A DNA stretch of 64,000 nucleotides from Nematostella vectensis (GCF_932526225.1 NC_064042.1:15387040-15451039), one strand, 5' to 3'; counted from the stretch's first letter, positions 22,631 through 37,600 are shown. Numbers and translations are program-made. The notes: generated by a model from the letters alone, not told the origin.

Positions 22631-25600
22631 TCACGTGTACTTGCTGATGATGTAATCTGTGCTGGCCCGAAGGTCTGCTATGCGGTCATCGAGTATCCGC
22701 TCCAGTTCCCGTTCTCTTCGTCCCTCCTCTGCCATGAAATCGGCCGTGAGCGAGGTGCGGCGTGAACCGAACTGGGGTGTGCCCATCGGCTTCTATACAA
22801 ACAAAATGAAGGGTAAGTTATGTGTCCCGTCGTTACTCACAAGTAACACAAGTTGGAATTGATAATTTTTCCGAACTACTACTACCACTGGCAACAGTGA
22901 TTATTAGCGGTAACAACAACGAATCAAGTTCTTTTTAGCGTTCCTCCCCATTCGTTGTTCTTACAATGTTTCAACCCCAAGGATATTCTACTCTCTTGAC
23001 AAACTGGATCTACATATGCCAACACGTGTTAAGTGGAATGCCATTTATTCAATGCTTCGTTGAGCGTACCTCGCCATCAGAGTGAGCCTGCGGTGCTGTA
23101 AGGTCAGCGTAAGTTAGTGCCTCGGTGTCCGTGTAGTCGCTGGCGCTTGTGCGGCTCGTGTTGACGGGACGGCGAGGTGTGTACTCGGGCAGCACCTTGG
23201 TACCCTCGGGGAGACCGCTATACTTGACACCTGTCAAGAGACCGTACGTAAGTACTAGACCGCTATACTTGACACCTGTGAAGAGACCGTACGTAAGTAC
23301 TAGACCGCTATACTTGACACCTGTAAAGAGACCGTACGTAAGTACTAGACCGCTATACTTGACACCTGTCAAGAGACCGTACGTAAGTACTAGACCGCTA
23401 TACTTGACACCTGTCAAGAGACCGTACGTAAATACTAGACCGCTATACTAGACACCTGTAAAGGGACCGTACGTAAATACTAGACCGCTATACTTGACAC
23501 CTGTAAAGAGACCGTACGTAAGTACTAGACCGCTATACTTGACACCTGTCAAAAAACCGTACGTAAGTACTAGACCGCTATACTTGACACCTGTAAAGGG
23601 ACCGTACGTAAGTACTAGACCGCTATACTTGACACCTGTCAAGAGATAGTACGCAAGTACTAGACCGCTATACTTGACACCTGTCAAGAGACCGTACGTA
23701 AGTACTAGACCGCTATACTTGACACCTGTCAAGAGACCGTACGTAAGTACTAGACCGCTATACTTGACACCTGTCAAGAGACCGTACGTAAGTACTAGAC
23801 CGCTATACTTGACACCTGTAAAGAGACCGTACGTAAGTACTAGACCGCTATACTTGACACCTGTCAAGAGACCGTACGTAAGTACTAGACCGCTATACTT
23901 GACACCTGTAAAGAGACCGTACGTAAGTACTAGACCGCTATACTTGACACCTGTCAAGAGACCGTACGTAAGTACTAGACCGCTATACTTGGCACCTGTC
24001 AAGAGACCGTACGTAAGTACTAGACCGCTATACTTGACACCTGTAAAGAGACCGTACGTAAGTACTAGACCGCTATACTTGACACCTGTCAAGAGACCGT
24101 ACGTAAGTACTAGACCGCTATTCTTGAGACCTGTCAAGAGACCGTACCTAAGTACTAGACCGCTATACTTGACACCTGTAAAGAGACCGTACGTAAGTAC
24201 TAGACCGCTATTTTTTACACCTGTCAAGGGGCCGTGCGTAAAGGTCGTGACTAAACTACAGAAAAATACGAGTAACATACAAGTGACATACGAGTGACAC
24301 AAGAGTAACATACGAGTGACACAAGAATGACATACGTATTGAATGTATTAGGGTGGGTGGGGAGGACACTAATTACTGTACACGTACAAAAGTAGGGTGT
24401 ACTAAAATTTAGACTCTAGAGTATGTGCCTGGGTGTTAAAGCAATAACAACATCAACAATAATAATATCAATGATAATAATACATAGTCCTGGTGCGACA
24501 AAAAATTAACTAAACATATATTCCTTCCCCCTTACCGCTATTTCCATCGATCGGTGTACACACTGAATGCTACAAAAGTTTACAATCATGCATTGTTAAG
24601 TAAGCAGTGTTCCCAGCGCTACTTATATGTTGAAAGGAACACCACTCTCGTCGTTTCTATCGTCAACGCCTATCTTCCTGCTATAGCGTCTTAGTAATAA
24701 ACCCCCGCAAGGCATTACGGACAGGGTGGGTGTTCCAAAGTACCTGTGTTGAGCGATGCTCGCTGGATGTTCTTCAAGCTCTCGTTTTCGTTTTGTAGGT
24801 AATGCATCTGTGTCTCGTACTTCCGGATAGTGGCCTCGAGCCTGCTCTCCAGGGCTGCTATCTTCCGGTCAGCGTCCGTCTTCATCTCGCTATGTCTCCT
24901 GGGGAGATAACGAAAACGACAAAGAAAAACATATGAGAGAAACTTTGCAATAAACAACCAAAAGCTCGCAACCAAAACATATTATTTACTTTTTCATTAA
25001 GTTTTTTTTCATTTTTTTAAATGTTTATTAATGTTAATGAGCAAATATCATTGACAAAGGGTAGTAGATCCTTCATATATGGTTCACTATAATAATGGTA
25101 AGGGTTGGACACTATAGTGAACCATATATGAATGACCCTCCCGAAGAACCGCCTATTTGACAGTGCCGACATTTGAGGAGGCTGATCGCAAGACAGTACT
25201 TGAGGTGACACGAGAAAAGACGCCATGATGTACTGCATACTGCCGATCTCTACGGAATTCTCATCTACTTCTTAGAGGTCTTTCAGTAAATACTATGAGC
25301 TCTCGTTTGACGAATGGTATTCGCAGGCAAACGTAATTACTGTCGAATTAGAGTACCACAAGAGAAAAGCCGAGTTCTGGCCCTCGTTCTGGATGGTATG
25401 GATATCAATTCAAAGAGGCGACATGACGACGCAGTGAAGTTAGGGGATTTAATACTCTGAAAACAGGATTTGAAAGAGAGAAAATCCAGCTTACAGAGCG
25501 AGCGAACACTCCTGGTGTGACCCTTATTACATGCCCCTTGCTGTCACTTTCTGCTAGCTCTGATAGAAGGGTTCCTGGTGTTAACCTTATTGCATACCCC

Positions 25601-28600
25601 TTGCTGTCACTTTCTGCTAGCTCTGATAGAAGGGTTCCTGGTGTTCACCTCATTACATGCCCCTTGCTGTCACCTGCTAGCTCTGATAGAAGAGTTCTTG
25701 GTGTTAATCTTATTACATGTCCCTTGCTGTCACTTTCTGCTAGCTCTGATAGAAGGGTTCCTGGTGTTAACCTTATTGCATGCCCCTTCCTGTCACTTTC
25801 TGCTAGCTCTAATAGAAGGGTTCTTGGTGTTAACCTTATTACATGCCCCTTGCTGTCACCTTCTGCTAGCTCTGATAGAAGGGTTCCTGGTGTTAACCTT
25901 ATTGCATGCCCCTTGCTGTCACTTTCTGCTAGCTCTGATAGAAGGGTTCTTGGTGTTAACCTTATTGCATGCCCCTTGCTGTCACTTTCTGCTAGCTCTG
26001 ATAGAAGGGTTCTTGGTGTTAACCTTATTACATGCCCCTTGCTGTCACTTTCTGCTAGTTCTGATAGAAGGGTTCTTGGTGTTAACCTTATTACATGCCC
26101 CTTGCTGTCACCTGCTAGCTCTGATAGAAGGGTTCTTGGTGTTAACCTTATTGCATGTCCCTTGCTGTCACTTTCTGCTAGCTCTGATAGAAGGGTTCCT
26201 GGTGTTAACCTTATTACATGTCCCTTGCTGTCACTTTCTGCTAGCACTGATAGAAGGGTTCCTGGTGTTAACCTTATTACATGTCCCTTGCTGTCACCTG
26301 CTAGCTCTGATAGAAGGGTTCTTGGTGTTAACCTTATTACATGCCCCTTGCTGTCACTTTCGAGCTCTGATAGAAGGGTTCTTGGTGTTAACCGTATTAC
26401 ATGCCCCTTGCTGTCACTTTCTGCTAGCTCTGATAGAAGGGTTCTTGGTGTTAACCTTATTGCATGCCTCTTGCTGTCACCTGCTAGTTCTGATAGAAGG
26501 GTTCCTGGTGTTAACCTTATTACATGCCCCTTGCTGTCACTTTCTGCTAGCTCTGATAGAAGGGTTCCTGGTGTTAACCTTATTACATGCCCCTTGCTGT
26601 CACTTTCTGCTAGCTCTGATAGAAGGGTTCTTCGTGTTAACCTTATTACATGCCCCTTGCTGTCACTTTCTGCTAGCTCTGCTAGAAGGGTTCTTGGTGA
26701 TAACCTTATTACATGCCCCTTGCTGTCACTTTCGAGCTCTGATAGAAGGGTTCCTGGTGTTAACCTTATTAAATGCCCCTTGCTGTCACCTGCTAGCTCT
26801 GATAGAAGGGTTCTTGGTGTGACCCTTATTACATGCCCCTTGCTGTCACTTTCTGCTAGTTCTGATAGAAGGGTTCTTGGTGTTAACCTTATTACATGCC
26901 CCTTGCTGTCACTTTCTGCCAGCTCTGATAGAAGGGTTCTTGGTGTTAACCTTATTGCATGCCCCTTGCTGTCACTTTCTGCTAGCTCTGATAGAAGGGT
27001 TCTTGGTGTTAACCTTATTACATGCCCCTTGCTGTCACCTTCTGCTAGCTCTGCTAGAAGGGTTCTTGGTGTTAACCTTATTACATGCCCCTTGCTGTCT
27101 CCTGCTAGCTCTGATAGAAGGGTTCTTCGTGTTAACCTTATTACATGCCCCTTGCTGTCACCTGCTAGCTCTGATAGAAGGGTTCCTGGTGTTAACCTTA
27201 TTACATGCCCCTTGCTGTCACTTTCTGCTAGCTCTGATAGAAGGGTTCTTGGTGTTAACCTTATTACATGCCCCTTGCTGTCACTTTCTGCTAGCTCTGA
27301 TAGAAGGGTTCTTCGTGTTAACCTTATTACATGCCCCTTGCTGTCACCTGCTAGTTCTGATAGAAGGGTTCTTGGTGTTAACCTTATTACATGCCCCTTG
27401 CTGTCACTTTCTGCCAGCTCTGATAGAAGGGTTCTTGGTGTTAACCTTATTGCATGCCCCTTGCTGTCACCTTCTGCCAGCTCTGATAGAAGGGTTCTTG
27501 GTGTTAACCTTATTACATGCCCCTTGCTGTCACCTTCTGCTAGCTCTGCTAGAAGGGTTCTTGGTGTTAACCTTATTACATGCCCCTTGCTGTCTCCTGC
27601 TAGCTCTGATAGAAGGGCTCTTCGTGTTAACCTTATTACATGCCCCTTGCTGTCACCTGCTAGCTCTGATAGAAGGGTTCCTGGTGTTAACCTTATTACA
27701 TGCCCCTTGCTGTCACTTTCTGCTAGCTCTGATAGAAGGGTTCTTGGTGTTAACCTTATTACATGCCCCTTGCTGTCACTTTCTGCTAGCTCTGATAGAA
27801 GGGTTCTTCGTGTTAACCTTATTACATGCCCCTTGCTGTCACCTGCTAGTTCTGATAGAAGGGTTCTTGGTGTTAACCTTATTACATGCCCCTTGCTGTC
27901 ACTTTCTGCTAGCTCTGATAGAAGGGTTCCTGGTGTTAACCTTATTACATGCCCCTTGCTGTCACCTTCTGCTAGCTCTGATAGAAGGGTTCTTGGTGTT
28001 AACCTTATTGCATGTCCCTTGCTGTCACCTTCTGCTAGCTCTGCTAGAAGGGTTCTTGGTGATAACCTTATTACATGCCCCTTGCTGTCACTTTCGAGCT
28101 CTGATAGAAGGGTTCCTGGTGTTAACCTTATTAAATGCCCCTTGCTGTCACCTGCTAGCTCTGATAGAAGGGTTCTTGGTGTGACCCTTATTACATGCCC
28201 CTTGCTGTCACTTTCTGCTAGTTCTGATAGAAGGGTTCTTGGTGTTAACCTTATTACATGCCCCTTGCTGTCACTTTCTGCCAGCTCTGATAGAAGGGTT
28301 CTTGGTGTTAACCTTATTGCATGCCCCTTGCTGTCACTTTCTGCTAGCTCTGATAGAAGGGTTCTTGGTGTTAACCTTATTACATGCCCCTTGCTGTCAC
28401 CTTCTGCTAGCTCTGCTAGAAGGGTTCTTGGTGTTAACCTTATTACATGCCCCTTGCTGTCTCCTGCTAGCTCTGATAGAAGGGTTCTTCGTGTTAACCT
28501 TATTACATGCCCCTTGCTGTCACCTGCTAGCTCTGATAGAAGGGTTCCTGGTGTTAACCTTATTACATGCCCCTTGCTGTCACTTTCTGCTAGCTCTGAT

Positions 28601-31600
28601 AGAAGGGTTCTTGGTGTTAACCTTATTACATGCCCCTTGCTGTCACTTTCTGCTAGCTCTGATAGAAGGGTTCTTCGTGTTAACCTTATTACATGCCCCT
28701 TGCTGTCACCTGCTAGTTCTGATAGAAGGGTTCTTGGTGTTAACCTTATTACATGCCCCTTGCTGTCACTTTCTGCCAGCTCTGATAGAAGGGTTCTTGG
28801 TGTTAACCTTATTGCATGCCCCTTGCTGTCACCTTCTGCCAGCTCTGATAGAAGGGTTCTTGGTGTTAACCTTATTACATGCCCCTTGCTGTCACCTTCT
28901 GCTAGCTCTGCTAGAAGGGTTCTTGGTGTTAACCTTATTACATGCCCCTTGCTGTCTCCTGCTAGCTCTGATAGAAGGGCTCTTCGTGTTAACCTTATTA
29001 CATGCCCCTTGCTGTCACCTGCTAGCTCTGATAGAAGGGTTCCTGGTGTTAACCTTATTACATGCCCCTTGCTGTCACTTTCTGCTAGCTCTGATAGAAG
29101 GGTTCTTGGTGTTAACCTTATTACATGCCCCTTGCTGTCACTTTCTGCTAGCTCTGATAGAAGGGTTCTTCGTGTTAACCTTATTACATGCCCCTTGCTG
29201 TCACCTGCTAGTTCTGATAGAAGGGTTCTTGGTGTTAACCTTATTACATGCCCCTTGCTGTCACTTTCTGCTAGCTCTGATAGAAGGGTTCCTGGTGTTA
29301 ACCTTATTACATGCCCCTTGCTGTCACCTTCTGCTAGCTCTGATAGAAGGGTTCTTGGTGTTAACCTTATTGCATGTCCCTTGCTGTCACCTTCTGCTAG
29401 CTCTGATAGAAGTGTTCTTGGTGTTAACCTTATTACATGCCCCTTGCTGTCACCTTCTGCTAGCTCTGATAGAAGGGTTCCTGGTGTTAACCTTATTACA
29501 TGCCCCTTGCTGTCACTTTCTGCTAGCTCTGCTAGAAGGGTTCTTGGTGTTAACCTTATTACATGCCCCTTGCTCTCACTTCCTGCTAGTTCTGATAGAA
29601 GGGTTCCTGGTGTGAACCTTATTGCATGACCCTTGCTGTCACTTTCTGCTAGCTCTGATAGAAGGGAAGCAATGGATAAATTCAAAGATGCCAACATTCA
29701 TTGGAAAGCAGCACTCACAGTTTGCAATAAACTGATCCCAGCGCTGAGATCCTTTAATTAACGATCTCAAATGGAATTTAATCAAATATAATAAACGATA
29801 TGAAAAGCCGAGCACCGAAAGGGAGAAAACTGCAGTATTGCATCATGAAAAGCAGGGTAGAAGATATTAGAGAGATGGCAAAGAAATGCCTGCAGGTGTA
29901 CAAAGTGTCCAAGTACGTTCACGAGGCAATTCCTTCATGTTCGGAGGGCGACCCCATACTGTGGCTATTGGTGCAGATCGTGAAACAGCCACAGAATGAG
30001 CATTAGGGCCAACGACGTAGATTTCATAGCAAATTGCTTGTGCGAACTAGAAAAAGATATGTCATATATTTAGCAGAACAGTTAATAAATAAGGCATTTA
30101 AAAACTGTACAAAGCATTCTCCCTATCATTGTACAGACTAACAGGTTCCCTTCAGGAGTTTTTCATACGAGGATTTGTAACGTTTCCAGGACAACACGTA
30201 CAGCTTCTTTATGGACTCCAGCTTATCCGAATCCTCGTTATGGTTCACATTCGGGCACAGGACCCGGATAAGTACGCGTATGACTAGGCTGGGTGAATAC
30301 TGCTTACTTAAACTCATTCTCCTTGATGCCGTCCAGCACGTTCTGGCTTTTCCTGATGGCGTCTCTAATCTTCTCCTGTTGAGACACCTCAAGGGCCGTG
30401 AGCTGCTCTCTTAGGGACGCTACTTCCATGCGCAGGTCTCTGTTCTCCCCCTGAATACGCCAAGAATAGTGTGTTAGACATTATGGGAAACAATGAATGG
30501 ACGGGGGGACGCCTCCTTAATGTATAGGTTATTGCCCCCCCCCCCCTCCCCACTGAATAAGCCAAGGATAGTGTGTTGGACATTATGGAAAACTATGAGT
30601 GTAACGGGAGGGGAGGGGGAGGGCTTATCCAATACGTAAGTCTGTGCTCTACTGAATACGTTAACAATAGTAAAAGACATCAGGGGAGCGCTGGAGTATA
30701 AAGGAGAGGAGCCACTTCTCCTACGCGCATGATAAAAAGGCTTCCTTAACCAGTCTCTGATAGCCTTCATTTTGTCATCCTAGCAAAGGACCAACTGCGA
30801 AAAAGCATCAATTTCCATCGGCTGATTTGGTAAAACCAACGCGATATTTTCTATCGACTTTGGCAAACTTTGTTTTAAGATGGTTATTTCGAGATTTCAG
30901 CGCTTCCTGCCTTCCAATATTAAATGATAACAATATCAAAAGTGTGCTTGAGTGGGGTTACCTCCATTTGCGCAATGAGATCCATATTCCCTTTATAGAC
31001 ATCCGAAATATTCTGAAAAAAGAGAGAATTCAAGAGAATTCAAGTCACTCTGTGGCGAGGGAGGGGTTGCTATGGTGTCAATCACTCACCAACTGGTCTG
31101 AGGCGGCTGCGTCGCGCAGATGTCTATTCTCCAATCGTAATGCTTCCAGCTGAGCGTTCGTTACCTTGGGTAGGCAAAAGCGTAATTAGCACAATAGGTC
31201 TTTCTCCTCTTTACGTTTCTGTTTCGCCGCCCCCGCTGTTCCCTACAAAGCTTTCTGTCACTGATACAAAAAACCTCGCTGGACTAAGTGCACCTGAACA
31301 AGGAACGATGCAGCTCAATGAGTACGTTACCTGTAACTCCGCTGCACATCGGTCGTACCGCGTATTCGTTTCGCGTAACTCTCGCTCCATACGTTGCAGT
31401 TTCTCGCTTACATTCGCCACAGACGTGTCTCTACAACAGGTGAATTGCATTAGGAGAGCTAGCACTAACGCAATAACGTACGTATTGGGGGACGAGTTCA
31501 GGGGGTTTAAAACCCGTTTGCTTATCCATATAAACACTTTATTTGGGCCCCTTAGATCCCTACTGGAATCACACAATGAAGATGCTTTGGCTGTGTGCTC

Positions 31601-34600
31601 GAGACGAATCTAGAGTTATGTTTGCAGATATTTGAGGGCCCGGACTGTTGGTATACCTGCGGTGTAACTCGGACGTCAAGTTCTGCACCTCGCCTCTCAT
31701 GCCCTCGAGCTCTCCCACGCGCCCCTGCTCCATCGCGTACAGCCTCTCCTCCAACTGGCGGGAAACACCAAACACAGGGAGCCCAAATTAATAGGGTAGT
31801 ACACTTTAGACTTCTGCTAAATCAGGAACCTTATATTGTAATGACAATGCTTTCAATAAGAGAACTTATCAAAATCTTTGTAAAGTACCTTTTGTTTGTC
31901 TTCCGTCAATCGCTTGATGTCACCTTCCTCGATCGCGCGGATCTCATCAACCTGTACCACAGGGAATCCAACCATTACCATAAGCGCTACAGAGCCACGG
32001 GATGCAATGTCTTTTTACAAAATCTTTACCACAGGGAACCCAACCATTACCATAAAAGCTACTGGGCCACGGTTTGCAATATCTTTTTACAAGATCTTTA
32101 CCACAGGGAGCCCACATATTATCAAAAGCGTCGCATAAATATTGGATTGTATTGGATTAGATAAATATAAATTTATATTTCAGATTAACAAAATTCAAGT
32201 TTAAAAAATATAGTAAAAAGTAAAACGAATGGAGTCTCGTTTTTAACTTTAAGTTCAAAGTTAAATGTCAAAATTAGATTTTTTTTCGCATATTGTGAAG
32301 TTCCAGAAAATATCTATACCCCCCCATGGAGGGGATTAGAAATTACCTCCGACCCCCTCCATGAGGGGGAGGGGGTATGAATATTTTCTGGAATTGCACA
32401 TTTCGTTCCGTCGAGCCACCAAAACAAAAATAATTAAATACAAAATAGTCCTACCTTTTTCTTTAGCTCTGATTGTAATTTGGAATTCGTTTTTTGTGTA
32501 CTTTCCAACCTGTGATAAGTTAAAGATCGATTTTGTTACTAAACCGTAGTCAGTCAATAATTCGCCTTGGATAGAGTCACTAACTCACTTTTGTTTCGCG
32601 TAATCGAGTTCCTCTCGTAAATATTTCTCTGTCTCTTTAAGTGATCTGAAATCCAATTAAAATTTTGTAAACAGTAATGTTGTGGGTAATATGGGAGGGG
32701 AGGAAGCGCGAGTCAAGATGCGAGGGGGAGGGGGAGAGGGCACGAGGGAAGATGCAAGTGGAGGTGCGGGTGCAAGCAAAAAACTGAGGGGAGGAGTCAG
32801 AAGGGTTCGGTTGACAATTTATTGGTGTTTAAATGTACTCACTGTGATTCTATTCTGCTTGTGCGTAAATCTTCTTTCATTCTTCTCGCATCCATGGACT
32901 CTGCTCTCATCGAGGCACTCTCGAACTTCCTGAGGAGTAAAAATCTTTCCGTTAATTTCTATAATTTGCTCTTATGGGGTAATGGAGACTCTGAACTACT
33001 GTGGTGATCAATCAGGGACTTTCTGGTCAAGAGCGAAATTCGTAAAATGGAACCAAAGGTGAAAGGGGTGGTAATCAGAGGGGGTAGAGAGTGGGGCACA
33101 GGGTGCATAGTGAGAGAGGCCAAAAGGCGAGAGCGGAGAGTGATAAAACGACAGTAAAGGTTAGATATAGTTATATATATAAAATAGATAAATGTGCTGC
33201 GTTTCTTACTTGATAATCTCGTCCTTCATCGTCAGGCTTTGCTCAAGTTTCATGACGTCATCGGCGTGCTTCTGCTGGTCCTGTTCCGCAGCCTGAAAGA
33301 TGCAAACTGTCAGTTGTCAAGCGTAAACCGTTATTAACTAAACGCAAACCGTTAGTTGCCAAGCGTAAGCCGTTATTAACTAAACGCAAACCGTTAGCTG
33401 CCAAGCGTAAACCGTTATTAATTAAACTCAAACCGTTAGTTGTCAAGCGTAAACCGTGATGAACTAAACGCTAACCGTTAGTTGCTAAGCGTAAACCGTT
33501 ATTAATTAAACTCAAACCGTTAGTTACTAATAACGTAAACCGTTTGTTGCTAAACGTAAACTCAAACAGCTCGAACATCAGCCGCTAGCCGTACACTAAT
33601 CGTGATAAACACAACTAAACTGCTAAACGCAGTCAATGCATAAACGAAAGGTAAAAACACCTAACACCAAATAAAATGTTGATGTCATCATCAAAACCAT
33701 CAACATTATCATCATCATTATCACCATCATTATCATCATCATTATGAGGGACCTTAAGCAAGGACGACGGCTCGGACAACGAGATCAAAAGAGATGCGTT
33801 CGCGTAATCAATTCCAATTTAATTGCAATAAAATTAGCAGAACACTATAGTCAGAGACAGATAAAAATAAACTAAGGACACCATTTCTACAGAGGGAACG
33901 AAGTTAGAGGAGTTTACAGTGCAAACTAAAATTGTGATTTCTCACGTCGTGGTTTGGTGGAAAACGGCTGAAATTTATTAGACAGAACGCATTTTCACGT
34001 GCTGCTATTGAATCAAATTCCATAGTTTTTTGCCGTCGTCTTCCACGTTGCCGTCGTCGTTGCTTAAGGTCACTATTATCACCACCACCAAATGACCACC
34101 ATCATCATAATCATCTGTTCTCACCAGTATGAGGTCATCACGAGCTTGTAACTCCACCTGCAACTGATCGCGCTCTGCCTCGAGTTGCTGCAAATAGAAT
34201 TAGCATCGCGTTAGAATCTACACAGCGGTTTGCGATAAACAACAAACTACAAATTACATATTGTGAGTCCCCTTCACCGACCTGTATAGCAGACACGGCC
34301 ATCCTCAAGTCTTCCTGTAGCTGCGCTGTCTCGTTAGCCTGTTCCCTACCCTCAGACAGCGCCTTGTCCAGCGACTTTCTCAATTCATCGATCATCCCTT
34401 CCTTGCTCTCAGACTCGTCCCTGACCCGCTTCAGCTGGAAAGGCGTAAGAGTGTAAGAAATGCACTGTTACAAGTCGCCTTGAACAGTGCGACGCGCGCT
34501 ACCCTGGCCAGCTTGACATTAGGGACCTTACGCAAATACGATGGCGACGGCATCAAGAACGGTGCTCACTAATTCTCAAAAACGGTCATCTAAAACTGAT

Positions 34601-37600
34601 TGATTGACATGAACATCATTAGCCAATCAGCGTACCGATGAATGCTTTAGTTGGCATAAGAAACAATCAAATATATGAATCACGTGACCTTAAAACCTGA
34701 CCATAAACATTCAAACCTCATTGAGTTTCTAGCGGCTGTGATGCATTCGTAACAAATGACGGCACATTATTAGCGGCTGTAAAGCATTTGTAATAAATAA
34801 CGACACATTTTCAGCGACTGTAAAGCAATCGCAATAATTGATGGCACATTTTCAGCGGCTGTAAAGCGTTCGTGAAAAAGACGGGCACATTTTTAGCGTC
34901 TGTAAAGCATTCGTCACAAATAACGGGCACATTTTTAACGGCTGTAAAGCAATTGTTACAAATGTCGGGTACTGACGGGCACATTTTAAACGGCTGTAAA
35001 GCATTCATAACAAATAACGGACACAGCGGTGCATATACGGCATACAGCGGTATAACAGCAAGGTTTCTCAACGCGAACAGAACATCGTGTGTACTTCTTC
35101 TAACGGCACAGCTATATCAAATATATAGATGAATTTACTGGGCTACCTGTGCATCCAGATCCTCGATTTCCCGGATCCGATCCCGTTCCGACGCTTCCAG
35201 CATCTGCCGTCGCTTGCTTAACTGGGTCTGGTAACCTAGCAACTGTTGCTATAGAGCAAATAAAATTGAGATCTCAGACACAAAGTGGTGCACCAATCAA
35301 GTTTCCCTCCGATTTTTTTTCTAGGTGCGATTGCAAATATGTTGTTCCCAAACAAAACTATCTTGTTGCCAAAACATGTGTTGAGAAGAGCCTGGTGAGC
35401 AGCAGTACCTGCGTCAGGTCGTGCTTCTCGATGAGTGACTTCTTCTGATTTTCTAGTCCACGGACCCTTTCTTCCCAGGCCCGCCGCGCTCCATCCCAGT
35501 CCATCATTTTCTCCTTGTACTCCTGAAGGTGGAAATAAATATAATCACCCAACGAGCAACTACAGGCTCAAATACTGTTTTGCCTAACAACAATCGTAAA
35601 CAAAAACAAAACAAAAAAAGTGACGCAGTGAGCTTAATCGTCAAAATATATAGCCTTCAGTTGCATGAACTTGTTTCAAACATATGTGGGGTTGGTATGA
35701 CTAAAAAAAAAACTAAGACAAGCTGTATAGAATAACTAGATGGCATGACAAAAAAAACTTCAGACAAGCTGTATAGAATAACTAGATGGTTTGCGTAGGC
35801 ATGGTAGAATCAGGGAAACAAAGGAACACGGGGTTGAAAAGGTATTTTGTACGCGTATAAGAAAACAGAGTCGAAGGGCTAACTATCGAAACGTCAGCAG
35901 ACTACTCTGTTTACCCAGACATGTAAAATATACCATCTAAACCTTGTGTTGCTTTATTTCCCAGACATGTAAAATATACCATCTGAACCTGTGTTGCTTT
36001 ATTTCCCAGACATGTAAAATATACCATCTGAACCTAGTGTTGCTTTATTTCCCAGACATGTAAAATATACCATCTGAACCTAGTGTTTCTTTATATCCCA
36101 GACATGTAAAATATACCATCTGAACCTAGTGTTTCTTTATTTCCCAGACATGTAAAATATACCATCTAAACCTTGTGTTCCTTTATTTCCCAGACATGTA
36201 AAATATACCATCTGAACCTGTGTTGCTTTATTTCCCAGACATGCAAAATATACCATCTGAACCTAGTGTTGCTTTATTTCCCAGACATGTAAAATATACC
36301 ATCTGAACCTAGTGTTTCTTTATTTCCCAGACATGTAAAATATACCATCTAAACCTTGTGTTGCTTTATTTCCCAGACATGTAAAATATACCATCTGAAC
36401 CTTGTGTTGCTTTATTTCCCAGACATGTAAAATATACCATCTAAACCTTGTGTTGCTTTATTTCCCAGACATGTAAAATATACCATCTTAACCTGTGTTG
36501 CTTTATTTCCCAGACATGTAAAATATACCATCTGAACCTAGTGTTCCTTTATTTCCCAGACATGTAAAATATACCATCTGAACCTAGTGTTTCTTTATTT
36601 CCCAGACATGTAAAATATACCATCTGAACCTAGTGTTGCTTTATTTCCCAGACATGTAAAATATACCATCTAAACCTTGTGTTCCTTTATTTCCCAGACA
36701 TGTAAAATATACCATCTGAACCTGTGTTGCTTTATTTCCCAGACATGTAAAATATACCATCTGAACCTAGTGTTTCTTTATTTCCCAGACATGTAAAATA
36801 TACCATCTGAACCTAGTGTTTCTTTATTTCCCAGACATGTAAAATATACCATCTAAACCTTGTGTTTCTTTATTTCCCAGACATGTAAAATATACCATCT
36901 GAACCTAGTGTTGCTTTATTTCCCAGACATGTAAAATATACCATCTGAACCTAGTGTTTCTTTATTTCCCAGACATGTAAAATATACAATCTGAACCTAG
37001 TGTTCCTTTATTTCCCAGACATGTAAAATATACCATCTGAACCTAGTGTTGCTTTATTTCCCAGACATGTAAAATATACCATCTAAACCTTGTGTTTCTT
37101 TATTTCCCAGACATGTAAAATATACCATCTGAACCTAGTGTTTCTTTATTTCCCAGACATGTAAAATATACCATCTGAACCTAGTGTTGCTTTATTACCC
37201 AGACATGTAAAATATACCATCTAAACCTAGTGTTGCTTTATTTCCCAGACATGTAAAATATACCATCTGAACCTAGTGTTTCTTTATTTCCCAGACATGT
37301 AAAATATACCATCTGAACCTTGTGTTGCTTTATTACCCAGACATGTAAAATATACCATCTAAACCTAGTGTTGCTTTATTTCTTAGACATGTAAAATATA
37401 CCATCTGAACCTAGTGTTTCTTTATTTCCCAGACATGTAAAATATACAATCTGAACCTAGTGTTCCTTTATTTCTCAGACATGTAAAATATACCATCTGA
37501 ACCTAGTGTTGCTTTATTTCCCAGACATGTAAAATATACCATCTAAACCTTGTGTTTCTTTATTTCCCAGACATGTAAAATATACCATCTGAACCTAGTG

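Noticed and set aside
23149..24311. Open frames on both strands in the 45-bp array
   Set aside because: Periodicity effect of a 15-codon unit. Only the last minus-strand unit is accepted, as the start of CEP63 exon 22.
25517..29629. 1370-codon plus-strand and 1350-codon minus-strand open frames
   Set aside because: They follow from 60/63-bp tandem units being multiples of three with few stops. The plus frame starts and ends at the array edges. Not annotated as genes, only discussed as possible intron-retention products.
30211..30414. Plus-strand frame at 30211-30414
   Set aside because: It is the reverse of CEP63 exon 20 and adjoining intron.
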